Of a stretch of 64,000 bases of DNA, positions 7,839 through 16,593 are shown piece after piece. The position numbers and the translations under genes were made by a program. Numbering within the stretch: position 1 is the first letter of the stretch; every line of letters begins with the position of its first letter. The stretch is from JADKAV01 sp041393775 (lineage in GTDB: Bacteria; Actinomycetota; Actinomycetes; S36-B12; UBA10799), in contig JAWKJM010000006.1 of the NCBI GenBank assembly GCA_041393775.1, positions 186,001 to 250,000 on the forward strand, in the 5' to 3' direction. The notes under the pieces were generated by a model. The model searched no databases. It saw only the letters and a list, made by a program, of their open reading frames with translations, and was not told the DNA's origin.

Positions 7839-8678
7839 ATGTACGCAGGGATTGAGACCGGAGGCACAAAAACCGTCTGCGCTGTCGGGTCCGATGGCTC
7901 GGTGGCGGCTCGCACGCAGTTCCCGACCGGGGACGATCCGGAGGTCCTGGCGGGGAAGTGCGCCGAGTTCTTCGCCGACCACGAGATCGAGTCAGTGGGC
8001 ATCGGGACGTTCGGACCCTGCGATGTCGACCCTGACTCGCTCACCTACGGGCACATCCTCGAGACACCGAAACCCGGGTGGGCGCACGTGGACCTGCTGG
8101 GTCTGCTGCAGGCGAGAATCGCGGTCCCGATGACCCTGACCACAGACGTCAACGCGGCGGCCCTCGGCGAACTGCGGTACGGGAACGCCCAGGGCTACAA
8201 CGACGTCGTCTACATCACCGTCGGCACCGGGATCGGTGGCGGCGTGGTCGCAGGGGGACGCCTGTCGCCGAACCGACAGCATCCCGAGATGGGGCACATG
8301 CTCCTGCCGCAGTCCGTGGGACCCGGTGTGTGCCCCTACCACGGGAACTGCTTCGAGGGACTGGCCGCCGGCCCGGGGATGCAGGCGCGCGCGGGCGTTC
8401 CCGCCCAAGACCTCGCCGACGATGACCCGGCCTGGGATGTTGAAGCGGACATCGTGACGGCCGGCCTGCACAACATCACCTTGGTGCTGGCACCGCAGTG
8501 CATCGTCATCGGCGGCGGGCTGGGCAGCCGCGACGCCCTGCATTCACGTCTGCCCGGGCGGCTCACACAATCGCTCAACGGGTACGTTCCGCTGCCCGCG
8601 CTGCGCAAACCCGGACTGGGTTCCGACGCCGGAGTGGTCGGCGCCCTCACGCTCGCCCAGGATCACAGCCAGGGCTGA
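7839..8678 (+). CDS. ROK-family fructokinase
   Basis: ATP-dependent sugar kinase of 279 aa. The phosphate-1 loop GIETGGTKT is at the N-terminus and the ROK signature VYITVGTGIGGGVV is central. It is followed by HPEMGHMLLP and a zinc motif of the fructokinase subgroup (H...GVCPYHGNCFEGLAAG). That Zn motif and the short length point to fructose as substrate, giving fructose-6-phosphate. The product could feed the convergent G6P dehydrogenase gene and the phosphoketolase at 24 kb. The last 16 bp overlap the 3' end of zwf on the other strand. Glucose or mannose activity cannot be excluded. Confidence 0.85.
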   Translation: MYAGIETGGTKTVCAVGSDGSVAARTQFPTGDDPEVLAGKCAEFFADHEIESVGIGTFGPCDVDPDSLTYGHILETPKPGWAHVDLLGLLQARIAVPMTLTTDVNAAALGELRYGNAQGYNDVVYITVGTGIGGGVVAGGRLSPNRQHPEMGHMLLPQSVGPGVCPYHGNCFEGLAAGPGMQARAGVPAQDLADDDPAWDVEADIVTAGLHNITLVLAPQCIVIGGGLGSRDALHSRLPGRLTQSLNGYVPLPALRKPGLGSDAGVVGALTLAQDHSQG

Positions 8679-10039
8679 TGCCAGCCACCCCAGTGCCGGG
8701 TCATCGCAGCAGCTGAGGGCGGACCCCACGTGCCCGGCGAGTAGCTCTCGACGGGGGGCGGGGTGTCCAACAACGGCTGCACGATCCGCCACGTCTCCTC
8801 CACGGAGTCCTGCCGCGTGAAGTTCGACCGGTCCCCGTGCAGGGCAGCTGAGAGCAGTTCCTCGTACGGCGTACGCCCGGCCCCGCCCTCCTGGGCGAAG
8901 TCCATGTCCAAGTGGATCTCCCGGACACCGCCGTCGTTGGCCCGGCGCGCGTGCAGGATCATCGACGTCCCGGCGTCGGGTTCGATGCGCAGGACCAGCT
9001 GGTTGGGAGCCAGCCGGTGGGCGCCGGATGCGAACCGCACGGTCGGCGCCCGATGGAACACCAGACGGACCTCGGTCACCTTCTCGGGCAGGCACTTGCC
9101 GGCACGCAAGAAGAACGGAACCCCTGACCACCGCCAGTTGTCGATCTCGAGGCGCAACGCCACAAAGGTCTCCGTGGTGGAGTCATGGGCCACCCCGTCG
9201 ACATCCAGATAACCGGCGTACTGCCCGCGCACGCAATGCTCGGGGGTCGCATCCGGCATCGACTGGAACACATCCCATTTGCGATCCGACACGACGTCGA
9301 CTGCGCTACCGGAAGGCGGCTCCATGGCCACCATGCTCAACACCTGCATGAGGTGGTTCTGCACGACGTCACGCAGTGCTCCGACCGGATCGTAGAAGGA
9401 GCCGCGGTCGGCCACATCGAGATCCTCGGCCATGGTGATCTGGACACTGGACACGTACTTGCGGTTCCACAACGGCTCCAACATCGCGTTCGCGAATCGC
9501 ATGTAGAGGATGTCCTCGACCGACATCTTCCCCAGGAAGTGATCGATCCGGTAGATCTGCGACTCGTCGAGGTACTCGTGCAGAGTGGCGTTGAGTTGCT
9601 GGGCGGAGGCCAGGTCATGACCGAACGGCTTCTCGACAACCACGCGGGCCGACGCCGTCAGACCCGCGTTGTGCAGTCCCCGGACCACCATTGAGAACAG
9701 GGAGGGCGGCACTTCCAGGTAGAACGTCGGGGCCTTGGCCTCCCCGATCGCCGCTCTGACGGCGTCGTACGTGGCGTCGTCGGCGAAGTCGCCGTACACG
9801 TAGGAGAGCCGGGCTGCGAAACGCCTGAACGCGTGGTCGTCGATCGTCTCGCCCGCGTCCAAGATGCACTGCCGAGCATGCTCCCGCAGGCGCTCGATCG
9901 TCCAGTCGTCGCCTGCCACTCCCACCACCGGGACGTTGAGGCGGCCGTCGACCTCCAGCAGATACAGGGACTTGAGAGTCATTCGCTTGGCCAGGTCGCC
10001 GGTGATCCCGAAGACCACGAGGGCATCAGAAGCGGTCAT
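8663..10039 (-). CDS. zwf: Glucose-6-phosphate dehydrogenase
   Basis: 458-aa enzyme oxidising glucose-6-phosphate to 6-phosphogluconolactone with NAD(P)+. The nucleotide fingerprint G11-ITGDLAKR is at the N-terminus. The active-site segment YRIDHFLGKMSVEDILYMRFAN contains the family RIDHxLGK motif with catalytic His. Length is slightly below the usual 480-510. No gnd, pgl, opcA or tal lies beside it, so it is not in a standard pentose phosphate operon. It is divergent from the acetyltransferase at 10185 and overlaps the fructokinase 3' end by 16 bp. Confidence 0.93.
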   Translation of the reverse strand: MTASDALVVFGITGDLAKRMTLKSLYLLEVDGRLNVPVVGVAGDDWTIERLREHARQCILDAGETIDDHAFRRFAARLSYVYGDFADDATYDAVRAAIGEAKAPTFYLEVPPSLFSMVVRGLHNAGLTASARVVVEKPFGHDLASAQQLNATLHEYLDESQIYRIDHFLGKMSVEDILYMRFANAMLEPLWNRKYVSSVQITMAEDLDVADRGSFYDPVGALRDVVQNHLMQVLSMVAMEPPSGSAVDVVSDRKWDVFQSMPDATPEHCVRGQYAGYLDVDGVAHDSTTETFVALRLEIDNWRWSGVPFFLRAGKCLPEKVTEVRLVFHRAPTVRFASGAHRLAPNQLVLRIEPDAGTSMILHARRANDGGVREIHLDMDFAQEGGAGRTPYEELLSAALHGDRSNFTRQDSVEETWRIVQPLLDTPPPVESYSPGTWGPPSAAAMTRHWGGWHQPWL

Positions 10040-10184
10040 GCCGAGAATCCCCCTTCGAGCACGAGGTGTCTGGGCAATGCGTCGCGGGCTGTCCGTACCG
10101 ACTCGATCCACATGGTCCGAGGCTATCCAGGCTGCGCCACCGGCGCCTCTCGGTGACACGAAGGTCACATGTACAAATGAATCC

Positions 10185-10667
10185 ATGCAGGTCCGACGTG
10201 CTACCGCCGCAGACGTACCCGTGATTGTGCAGTACATACACGAGCTGGCCGAGTACGAGCGCGAGCCCGAAGCGGTCCAGATCACCTCCGAACAGTTGCA
10301 GGATGCCTTGTTCCGCGACGAACCCCACTTGTTCGCGCACGTGACCGAGATCGACGGCGAAGTCGTCGGGATGGCGATCTGGTTCCTCAATTTCTCCACC
10401 TGGGAAGGCACGCACGGGATCTACGTCGAGGACCTCTACGTGACACCGGATGCACGCGGCAGGGGCGCCGGCCGCGGCCTGCTCGCGGCGGTGGCCGGCG
10501 AATGCCTGCGCAGAGGGTTCGCACGACTCGAACTGGCGGTCCTCGACTGGAACCTGCCGGCGATCGCGTTCTACCGCAGCATCGGCGCCGTGGGCATGGA
10601 CGAATGGACGGTGCAACGGGTCAGCGGGGATGCGCTGACGGCCCTCGGGGGCGCCGGCTCCTCATGA
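10185..10667 (+). CDS. GNAT acetyltransferase, diamine/spermidine (SAT1-like) type
   Basis: 160-aa GNAT enzyme. The segment LNFSTWEGTHGIYVEDLYV matches the spermidine/spermine N1-acetyltransferase subgroup. It is followed by the acetyl-CoA loop RGRGAGRGLL and the C-terminal WNLPAIAFYRSIGAV. It probably acetylates a polyamine or another small amine with acetyl-CoA. The ATG at 10185 begins the domain, and no strong ribosome site is visible. The gene is single and divergent from zwf. Substrate is an inference from subgroup similarity. Confidence 0.8.
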   Translation: MQVRRATAADVPVIVQYIHELAEYEREPEAVQITSEQLQDALFRDEPHLFAHVTEIDGEVVGMAIWFLNFSTWEGTHGIYVEDLYVTPDARGRGAGRGLLAAVAGECLRRGFARLELAVLDWNLPAIAFYRSIGAVGMDEWTVQRVSGDALTALGGAGSS

Positions 10668-10820
10668 GTCGCCGGACCACGAATCGCGCGGCTCGCAACA
10701 TTACTCATCGGTAATCGACCGAACGGTCCGTTACCCGTCGGTAGGGCTTGGCAGAGGGTCAACGGTGTGAACTGATGGAGGCGGAGGCCAATACAGACTC
10801 GTCACCGAAGGAAGCACATC

Positions 10821-10937
10821 ATGAACCCACCCGTACCCCCCGCCGTCTTCGATCTCGGCACCGATGAACTCGCCACCAGCAGCACCCTCGAACACCTCGG
10901 CGACGGTGTCGAGCAGTTCGAGTCCGTTTCGGAGTAG
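10821..10937 (+). CDS. Candidate 38-aa acidic peptide
   Basis: Small reading frame with a purine-rich GAAGGAAG stretch about 5 bases before the ATG. It encodes an acidic peptide (8 Asp/Glu, 1 Arg/Lys/His) with a Pro-rich start, the segment FDLGTDELATSSTLEHLGDG and a C-terminal FESVSE. The composition resembles RiPP precursor leaders (acidic with a Ser/Thr/Leu core), but no lanthionine synthetase, YcaO, radical SAM or protease gene is nearby. A strong hairpin follows at 10975-11028. It could equally be a chance open frame. Confidence 0.35.
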   Translation: MNPPVPPAVFDLGTDELATSSTLEHLGDGVEQFESVSE

Positions 10938-10974
10938 CCAGACCCGGCGGCGCATCCGAACGCCGCTGTCATGA

Positions 10975-11028
10975 GCGCCCGCAGGCACGGCTCGCGTCTT
11001 CCCCCTCCCGCGAGCCGTCTGCGGGCGC
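10975..11028. terminator. GC-rich hairpin between 38-aa ORF and antiporter operon
   Basis: A long, nearly perfect inverted repeat (arms about 10975-10996 and 11009-11028, loop rich in T and C) sits 38 bp after the peptide stop and 13 bp beyond the 3' end of the minus-strand antiporter. It could terminate transcription from both sides. A short T/C run lies in the loop rather than after the stem, so Rho-independent termination is not certain. Confidence 0.6.
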
Positions 11029-11040
11029 ACGTGGGTCAGC

Positions 11041-12213
11041 TCAGCCGGACCGTAGAGCCGCCCGCCTCACCCAGGGTTTGGCGAAGGTGTCCGCGAACCG
11101 GGCGAGCACCGGTCCGCTCACCGCCAACAGCAGCACGTACGTGGTCGTCAAGGCGCCCACCTCGGCGAAGCCGGCTGCAACGGCCAGCCCGGCGATGACG
11201 ATGCTGAACTCCCCGCGCGCCACCAGGACGGTGCCCGCACGCATGCGACCGCGAGCGGCGGCCTTCTCCCGACCGGCGGCGTACCAGCCCGTGACCACCT
11301 TCGTCAGCAGCGTCACGCCTGCCAGCGCAAGCGCCTCGGGCAGGACATCGGGGATCGCGGATAGATCGGTTTGGGATGCGAAGGCCAGGAAGAACACCGC
11401 GGCGAACAGGTCCCGCAACGGCTCGAGGACCCGGCGAGCCCGGGCGGCAGCAGCGGGTGGGATCACCAGCCCGACCAGGAAGGCACCGACGGCCGAGGAG
11501 ATCCCCATGATCTCCGCGACGCCGGCGACCAGCAGCGTCAGACCCAGCACGCGCAGCAGCACCTGCTCGTCGTCCTCGTGGTTGATCAGTCGTTCGGCCA
11601 GCCATTCGCCGCGCTGCGCCATGAGCAGGATCACGACCACGATGGCGATCGCCGCGAGCGATCCGACCGTCCCGGCGAGCACCCCACCGCCCACGAGCAG
11701 CACTCCCAGCAACGGCAGGAACGCGGCCATCGCGATGTCCTCGAGCACAAGCACCGACAGCACAGCCGGCGTTTCCCGGTTTCCCAGTCGGTTCAGGTCA
11801 CCGAGTACCTTGGCCACGATTCCGGACGAGGAGACCCACGTGACGCCGGCCAGAGCGATCGCGGCAGGGACATCCCATCCGAGGAGCAGCCCCACGATCA
11901 GCCCCGGCGGAGCGTTGAGCGCGAAATCGACGACTCCGCTGGGCGCGTGCCGTTTCATCGAGCTGCTGAATTCCTCGGTGGAGAACTCCAGACCCAGCGC
12001 CAGGAGCAGCAACACGACACCAACAGACGCGGCGGCGTCGAGGAACGGACGCGCACTGGTCAGGGAGATCGGCCCATCATCGGCGACCAGCAGCCCGGCC
12101 ATCAGGAACAAGGGGGCTGTGGACAGCCCGATGCGCAACGCAAGCGCTCCCGCTGCACCGAGCAGGATCAGCATGAATCCCAACTCGACCAGGAACGTTG
12201 CGTCGTGCCCCAT
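11041..12213 (-). CDS. khtU: CPA2-family K+(Na+)/H+ antiporter, KhtU-like
   Basis: 390-aa cation:proton antiporter with about 12 hydrophobic helices. It shows the CPA2 pattern including LLLLALGLEFS and the GVTWVSSSGIVAKVL region. It starts one base after the stop of a KhtT-like regulator, so the pair forms one operon. KhtTU systems extrude K+ in exchange for H+ and are gated by the KhtT subunit, in Bacillus through c-di-AMP. Function is inferred from the pairing. A terminator-like hairpin follows. Confidence 0.85.
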   Translation of the reverse strand: MGHDATFLVELGFMLILLGAAGALALRIGLSTAPLFLMAGLLVADDGPISLTSARPFLDAAASVGVVLLLLALGLEFSTEEFSSSMKRHAPSGVVDFALNAPPGLIVGLLLGWDVPAAIALAGVTWVSSSGIVAKVLGDLNRLGNRETPAVLSVLVLEDIAMAAFLPLLGVLLVGGGVLAGTVGSLAAIAIVVVILLMAQRGEWLAERLINHEDDEQVLLRVLGLTLLVAGVAEIMGISSAVGAFLVGLVIPPAAAARARRVLEPLRDLFAAVFFLAFASQTDLSAIPDVLPEALALAGVTLLTKVVTGWYAAGREKAAARGRMRAGTVLVARGEFSIVIAGLAVAAGFAEVGALTTTYVLLLAVSGPVLARFADTFAKPWVRRAALRSG

Positions 12214-12214
12214 G

Positions 12215-12700
12215 TCAGGTGCTGGCTTCCAGAATCCCGTGCACCTTTCGCACCCCTGATGCGGTCCCGATCGCAACAAGCACATCCCCGGCCAGCAGGA
12301 GTTGGTCCGGCGGAGGTGAGGTGATGACTTCCTCGCCGCGCACGATCGCGACGATGCTGGCGCCGGTCAATGTCCGGCAGTGTGTCTGCCCCAGCGTCTT
12401 CCCCACATAGGCCGAGGTCGACGGCAGCCGGATGGGTTCGGACTGCAGGCCGGGGATCTCACGGGTGAGCTCGGCCAGCTTCCGGGCGAACCGGGGGGCT
12501 CCAAGAATCTCCGCGATGACTTCGGCCTCGTCGGGTTCCAGCTCGAGCAGGCTGGTGCTGGCATCGGGGTCGTCGTCGGCGTACGACACGATCTCGGAGT
12601 TGCCGTCGCGGTAGACGATCACGCCTATCCGCTTCTGACTCCTGGTTTCCAGTTCGTAACGAATGCCGACGCCGGGCAGAAGCGTCTCTGATACGTCCAT
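12215..12700 (-). CDS. khtT: KhtT-like RCK_C regulatory subunit of the antiporter
   Basis: 161-aa cytoplasmic protein. The N-terminal domain (residues 1-70) has the KhtT-type GVGIRYELETRSQKRIGVI strand pattern. The C-terminal RCK_C (TrkA_C) domain, about residues 85-158, ends with LLAGDVLVAIGTASGV. It lacks the Rossmann RCK_N domain, as KhtT proteins do. The ATG at 12700 is used here; a GTG two codons upstream is possible. It is transcribed first, directly ahead of the antiporter gene, and is divergent from the lytic transglycosylase-like gene. Confidence 0.85.
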   Translation of the reverse strand: MDVSETLLPGVGIRYELETRSQKRIGVIVYRDGNSEIVSYADDDPDASTSLLELEPDEAEVIAEILGAPRFARKLAELTREIPGLQSEPIRLPSTSAYVGKTLGQTHCRTLTGASIVAIVRGEEVITSPPPDQLLLAGDVLVAIGTASGVRKVHGILEAST

Positions 12701-12890
12701 GGCCACATCGTGCCGCACCGGGGGTGGTTGCCGCCGAGCGGTGGCACGGCACACTGCGTACAGCCATCGGTGGTCACGATCGGGTGAAGCTCAAGTTGCC
12801 GGTTTGGCTTGCCGATGTGCGTTATGTCACAGTGGTTCGGTTGCGTCGTCAATCAGACCCCCGATAACGTCCAGCGACGTGGAGTATCGA

Positions 12891-13661
12891 ATGCGACCAA
12901 TTGCAGTTGCTGCAGTCCTGATGGTCGCCGCGGCAGGTCCGGCGGTGGCCGATACGCCCACCCCTGTCGACCCGTCGGCGACGCAAACGAAGGTGAAGCG
13001 GGCACCCACGCGCGTGAAAGGCTTCAAAGCCACGGTCCGGACCACTGTCGACGGCACGAAACACCGCAATCGGATGCGGATCATCGGCGGCACACCGCGC
13101 GAGGTCCGGGTTCAGTACAGCCCCGACGGATCGACCTGGGTGACCAAGAAGACCAAGACCACGGATCCCGACGGCCGGGTCAAGGTGACCATGAAGGTGG
13201 CCCCGGACCGTAACCGGTGGCGTGTGAAGGTGCCCGCCACCGCAGACCACCGCCGGGTCGCCTCACCGGTCAAGACCTTCGCGGTGCAGGCCGCCGAGAC
13301 CGAATCAGCAGTACCCGCGCCGGCGCCCAGCTACCCGTCGATCACCGCCTCACAGGTCGCCGCGAACAAGGCGTACGCCCGGGTCTACATCCTCAACACC
13401 TACGGGTGGGGCGACGACCAATGGTTCGCGCTGGAGCAGTTGTGGACCCGCGAGTCCGGGTGGAACCACCTGGCCGTCAACCCATCATCGGGTGCCACCG
13501 GGATCCCGCAGGCCCTGCCGGGCAGCAAGATGGCCAGTGCAGGAGCCGACTGGAAGACCAACCCACAGACGCAGATCCGGTGGGGGGCCTCCTACATCAA
13601 GGACCGGTACGGCGATCCACTGGGCGCGTGGGCGCACTTCAAGTCGAAGAACTGGTACTGA
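12891..13661 (+). CDS. Secreted lysozyme-like / transglycosylase-fold protein
   Basis: 256-aa exported protein with a signal peptide ending in AVA-D (near residue 20). An Ig-like beta domain (residues 35-135) is followed by a Pro/Ala linker and a C-terminal lysozyme-like domain (residues 150-256). The latter has LWTRESGWN with candidate catalytic Glu188 and then NPSSGATGIPQALPGSKM, typical of actinobacterial resuscitation or SLT-type muralytic domains. GGAG lies 6 bases before the ATG. Cleavage of peptidoglycan glycan chains is the probable role. Confidence 0.82.
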   Translation: MRPIAVAAVLMVAAAGPAVADTPTPVDPSATQTKVKRAPTRVKGFKATVRTTVDGTKHRNRMRIIGGTPREVRVQYSPDGSTWVTKKTKTTDPDGRVKVTMKVAPDRNRWRVKVPATADHRRVASPVKTFAVQAAETESAVPAPAPSYPSITASQVAANKAYARVYILNTYGWGDDQWFALEQLWTRESGWNHLAVNPSSGATGIPQALPGSKMASAGADWKTNPQTQIRWGASYIKDRYGDPLGAWAHFKSKNWY

Positions 13662-13727
13662 CGACTCCGGTCCGCGTCCGTGAGCGGTTGGGCACCTGCC
13701 CGTCTGTTCGCTCGCGACATGCCAGTC

Positions 13728-14381
13728 TCACCGATGCGTCACGCGGGCGACGGCATTGCTGGACGTGGTGACTGCGTCCCCGACGTAACTCACCCGCACC
13801 CGGGCGGCCTTGCGCGGCGTCACGAAGCGGAACTTCCCGCTCTTGCGGGCATAGGTGTGGCCGAGTCGACGCCACTTCCCGTTACGCAGCCCCGACACAG
13901 CCAGTGCGGCGCGTCCGGCGATCCCGTTGCTGGCCAGCACCGAACCGCGCACCTTCACCGAGGAGTTGACCGACCGTGCGGTCGTGATCGTCGTCGAGCT
14001 GCTCAGCGGTGTAACGGTGAAGCCGACGAGGAACTGGTTCCGGGTCAGCAGGACGCGGGTGGTGACCGTCGCGGTCCAGGTGCCGACGCTGTCGGCCGGA
14101 CAGATCAGAAGGCTTCCGTTGTCGGCACCGGGTCCCCGGCCCTGGAATCCGATCGCGTCGAGACGCTGAGTGCCGCTGGGTGCGGCCACCACAGCGATCG
14201 TCCATCCGGCCCATGCCGGCACATCGGCTGCGACAGTGACCGGGGCTGTGGCGCATTCGTATCCGGCAAGCGCCACGTCACCGATGGACACCGACAGCCC
14301 GTCCACCCCGCCCGTGTCAGCATGTGCTGGCGAGCCGGTCAAGAGCATCCCCGCACAACTCAGGAACAGGATCCATCGCAC
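13728..14381 (-). CDS. Secreted beta-sandwich protein of unknown function
   Basis: 217-aa exported protein. The signal peptide ends AHA-D (near residue 22). The remainder looks all-beta with Thr/Ser/Val-rich strands. The second half (residues 140-217) has a pattern seen in bacterial Ig-like repeats (GKWRRLGHTYARKSGKFRF then ARVRVSYVGD). One Cys pair (YECATAP ... LLICPAD) may form a disulfide. No catalytic motif is recognised. It ends 66 bp from the convergent lysozyme-like gene, and both are probably envelope proteins. Confidence 0.7.
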   Translation of the reverse strand: MRWILFLSCAGMLLTGSPAHADTGGVDGLSVSIGDVALAGYECATAPVTVAADVPAWAGWTIAVVAAPSGTQRLDAIGFQGRGPGADNGSLLICPADSVGTWTATVTTRVLLTRNQFLVGFTVTPLSSSTTITTARSVNSSVKVRGSVLASNGIAGRAALAVSGLRNGKWRRLGHTYARKSGKFRFVTPRKAARVRVSYVGDAVTTSSNAVARVTHR

Positions 14382-14414
14382 AGCACATCAGACTAGCTAT
14401 CGGGCGTGGCCGAT

Positions 14415-14900
14415 CTACGGTTTCGGGCCCTGCTCTCGAACGGTGTTCACCGATTCCATCGCCTCGCGCAGTTCCTGGAGCCAGTCCGCCTCGTGCTGCC
14501 CGACCAGTCGTACGCACCAGGCCAGTGCCTCGGATCGGGAGCGTGCGACTCCCGCGTGCACCAGTGTGTCCAGGACGCGCCGATCATCCTGCTTGAGCCG
14601 GGTCATGACCGGCACACTCAGGCGGGTGAACAACCGCTCGGCCTGCCCGCACCGGGCACCCCACGCGACATTCTTGCCAGTCGCATGCTCGAGTTCGCGG
14701 GCGATACCGATCCGCTCCTCGCGGGTCTGTTCCCGAAAGCGGGCGATCCGGCCTTCAGCAGCCGTCTCGTCGGTGATGCCCTCGGCGGACAGCCGGCCCA
14801 CGATCGTGATCTCTTCACGATCCACCACGACCGTGAAATCGTCGAACCAGTCGCCCAAGCGACCGGTCAGCCACTGCTCAATCTGTATTCTTGTAAGCAT
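14415..14900 (-). CDS. Conserved actinobacterial protein with RHH-like C-terminus
   Basis: 161-aa cytoplasmic protein. The C-terminal third (GVARSRSEALAWCVRLVGQHEADWLQELREA) resembles a ribbon-helix-helix-like or helical domain that I recall from conserved Streptomyces hypothetical proteins. The N-terminal part has an alternating beta/alpha pattern with WFDDFTVVVDREEITIVG. The ATG at 14900 (MLTRIQIEQW) is preferred over a longer Arg-rich extension because that extension has no family-like sequence and would cross the divergent promoter region. Function is unknown; DNA binding is possible. Confidence 0.7.
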   Translation of the reverse strand: MLTRIQIEQWLTGRLGDWFDDFTVVVDREEITIVGRLSAEGITDETAAEGRIARFREQTREERIGIARELEHATGKNVAWGARCGQAERLFTRLSVPVMTRLKQDDRRVLDTLVHAGVARSRSEALAWCVRLVGQHEADWLQELREAMESVNTVREQGPKP

Positions 14901-14964
14901 GTAATCATCATTACGGGAGAAGCCCGACCTGTCACGCCGCGTTCGCCAGGGGAAGAATCGCCGT

Positions 14965-15678
14965 GTGCGCACCAATCGCAACCGGATCGAGATCGATGGT
15001 GACGTGATCCGGCGATTCCCCGTCCACCTCGAGGATCAGCTTCAGCTGACCCAGGCGGCGGCCCGGCAAGAGGCGGCCAGGCAAGCGGGGTTGCCGGTAC
15101 CGGCCATCATCGGGGTGGTGACTGGGGGCACCTCACCTCACCTGGTCATGGAGCGTGTCCGGGCGACCCCCGTGGTGGAGACGGACCTCGATCCCCGGGC
15201 CGAGCGCCATCTCGGTGCCGAACTCGCCCGCTTCGCCGCGCACATGCGGTCGGTGACGGCCTGGGCCGACCCCGACCCGGACCCCGACTGGGCGACGTTG
15301 TGGCAGGTCCTGGCCCGGGTGGCGCCTACCCCCGAGTGCCTGGCCGCTGCAGAGGTGGCCGCCGCCGTGCGCACGACACTGGTGCACGGAGACCTGAGCT
15401 GGGGCAACCTCCTGGTCGACACGCACGGCGGCCTGGTCGCGGTCATCGACTGGGACGCTGCTGCGCTGGCCGATCCGGCGATGGACTGGGCTGCGCTGGG
15501 CGCGAACCTCGCGCCCACGGTGGTTGCGGAGCTGCGCCGACTCACACCGGAGGCTGCGGAGTTGGACAGAAGGGCGCAGATCTACCTCGCCACCTGGCCT
15601 GTGCAGAACGCACTGTGGCGCGACGGCGACCACCCGTGGCTATCCGGGGGCCGCCCCCTCGCCGAACCGCGTCTGTGA
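14965..15678 (+). CDS. APH-like small-molecule kinase (aminoglycoside phosphotransferase fold)
   Basis: 237-aa protein with an APH/choline kinase fold. It has the Brenner motif LVHGDLSWGNLLVD (catalytic Asp and Asn) and the metal-binding VIDWDAA. The N-lobe is short (E-x-ARQAG region) and lacks a clear glycine loop. The GTG start has AGGGGAAG about 8 bases upstream. Its 3' end overlaps that of the CDF exporter by 39 bp on the opposite strand. Substrate cannot be told; most such proteins phosphorylate hydroxyl metabolites rather than antibiotics. Confidence 0.8.
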   Translation: MRTNRNRIEIDGDVIRRFPVHLEDQLQLTQAAARQEAARQAGLPVPAIIGVVTGGTSPHLVMERVRATPVVETDLDPRAERHLGAELARFAAHMRSVTAWADPDPDPDWATLWQVLARVAPTPECLAAAEVAAAVRTTLVHGDLSWGNLLVDTHGGLVAVIDWDAAALADPAMDWAALGANLAPTVVAELRRLTPEAAELDRRAQIYLATWPVQNALWRDGDHPWLSGGRPLAEPRL

Positions 15679-16593
15679 GCGGTTCAGGGGGTGTTCGGCC
15701 CCGCGCGGGATGTCGTCCCATGCCCGGGGATCCTCCAGGGGCTCGATATGGATGCTCACGATCGTCTCCGGCAGTGCCGCCACGATCTCATCCTCGATGT
15801 CCTGCGCCAGGTCGTGCGCCTGCCGCACACTTCTGCTGCCCGGCACCAGCATGTGCAGGGACACGAACCTCTGCCGGCCGGAGGCACGGCTCTGCAGCGC
15901 ATGGAAGTGCAGTTCAGCGGACTCGTGCTCGGTCAGGATCTCGACCACTTTGTCGATGTCCTCGTCGGACAACCGCCTGTCGAGCAGACCGGACACCGAC
16001 TCACGCAGCAGGCCCCACCCGGTCCAGAGGATGTTCGCGCCCACCATCAAGGCGATCAGGGGGTCGAGCCTTATCCATCCCGTGACGGCTACGGCCGCCA
16101 CCCCGATCACAACCCCCGCCGAGGTCCAGACGTCGGTCAGCAGATGCTTGCCGTCGGCGATCAGGACGATGGAACGATGTCGGCGACCCACTCGCAGCAG
16201 CACGAAAGCCACGACCCCGTTGAGGACCGAAGCCAGGACCGAGACGGCCAGACCGATCCCCACCTGCTCCAGGGGCTTGGGATTCAGCAGACGGTCCACG
16301 GCCGTGGCGATGATCGCCGCCGACGCCGCGAGGATGAGGAAGCCTTCGAACATCGCGGACAGATACTCGGCCTTGCCGTGTCCGAAGTGGTGCTCGGCGT
16401 CGGCCGGCCGGTTCGACGCCCGCAGAGCGAAGACCGCGACCAGGGCGGCCCCGATGTTCACGGTGGACTCTAGTGCGTCGGACAGCAGACCCACGGAATC
16501 CGTGAGTTGCCACGCCACCAGTTTGAGCGCCAGAACCACGAAGCCGGTCGCCAGGGAGAGCCAGGCGAAGCGCTCCAGGTACCGCCCAGTCAT
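15640..16593 (-). CDS. Cation diffusion facilitator (CDF) metal exporter
   Basis: 317-aa membrane protein exporting a divalent metal (Zn, Fe, Mn or Co) in exchange for H+. It has six hydrophobic helices. The transport-site motifs are SDALES in helix 2 and ADGKHLLTDVWTS in helix 5, with the linking FGHGKAEYLS. A cytoplasmic C-terminal domain (about residues 210-300) has several His residues. Its ATG overlaps the stop of the NUDIX-NYN gene by 4 bp (ATGA), and a start four codons earlier is possible. The window does not show which metal is transported. Confidence 0.9.
   Translation of the reverse strand: MTGRYLERFAWLSLATGFVVLALKLVAWQLTDSVGLLSDALESTVNIGAALVAVFALRASNRPADAEHHFGHGKAEYLSAMFEGFLILAASAAIIATAVDRLLNPKPLEQVGIGLAVSVLASVLNGVVAFVLLRVGRRHRSIVLIADGKHLLTDVWTSAGVVIGVAAVAVTGWIRLDPLIALMVGANILWTGWGLLRESVSGLLDRRLSDEDIDKVVEILTEHESAELHFHALQSRASGRQRFVSLHMLVPGSRSVRQAHDLAQDIEDEIVAALPETIVSIHIEPLEDPRAWDDIPRGAEHPLNRSQTRFGEGAAPG

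Noticed and set aside
14965..15678. Aminoglycoside resistance gene
   Set aside because: The APH fold is shared by many metabolite kinases. Chromosomal context and lack of mobile elements give no support for resistance.
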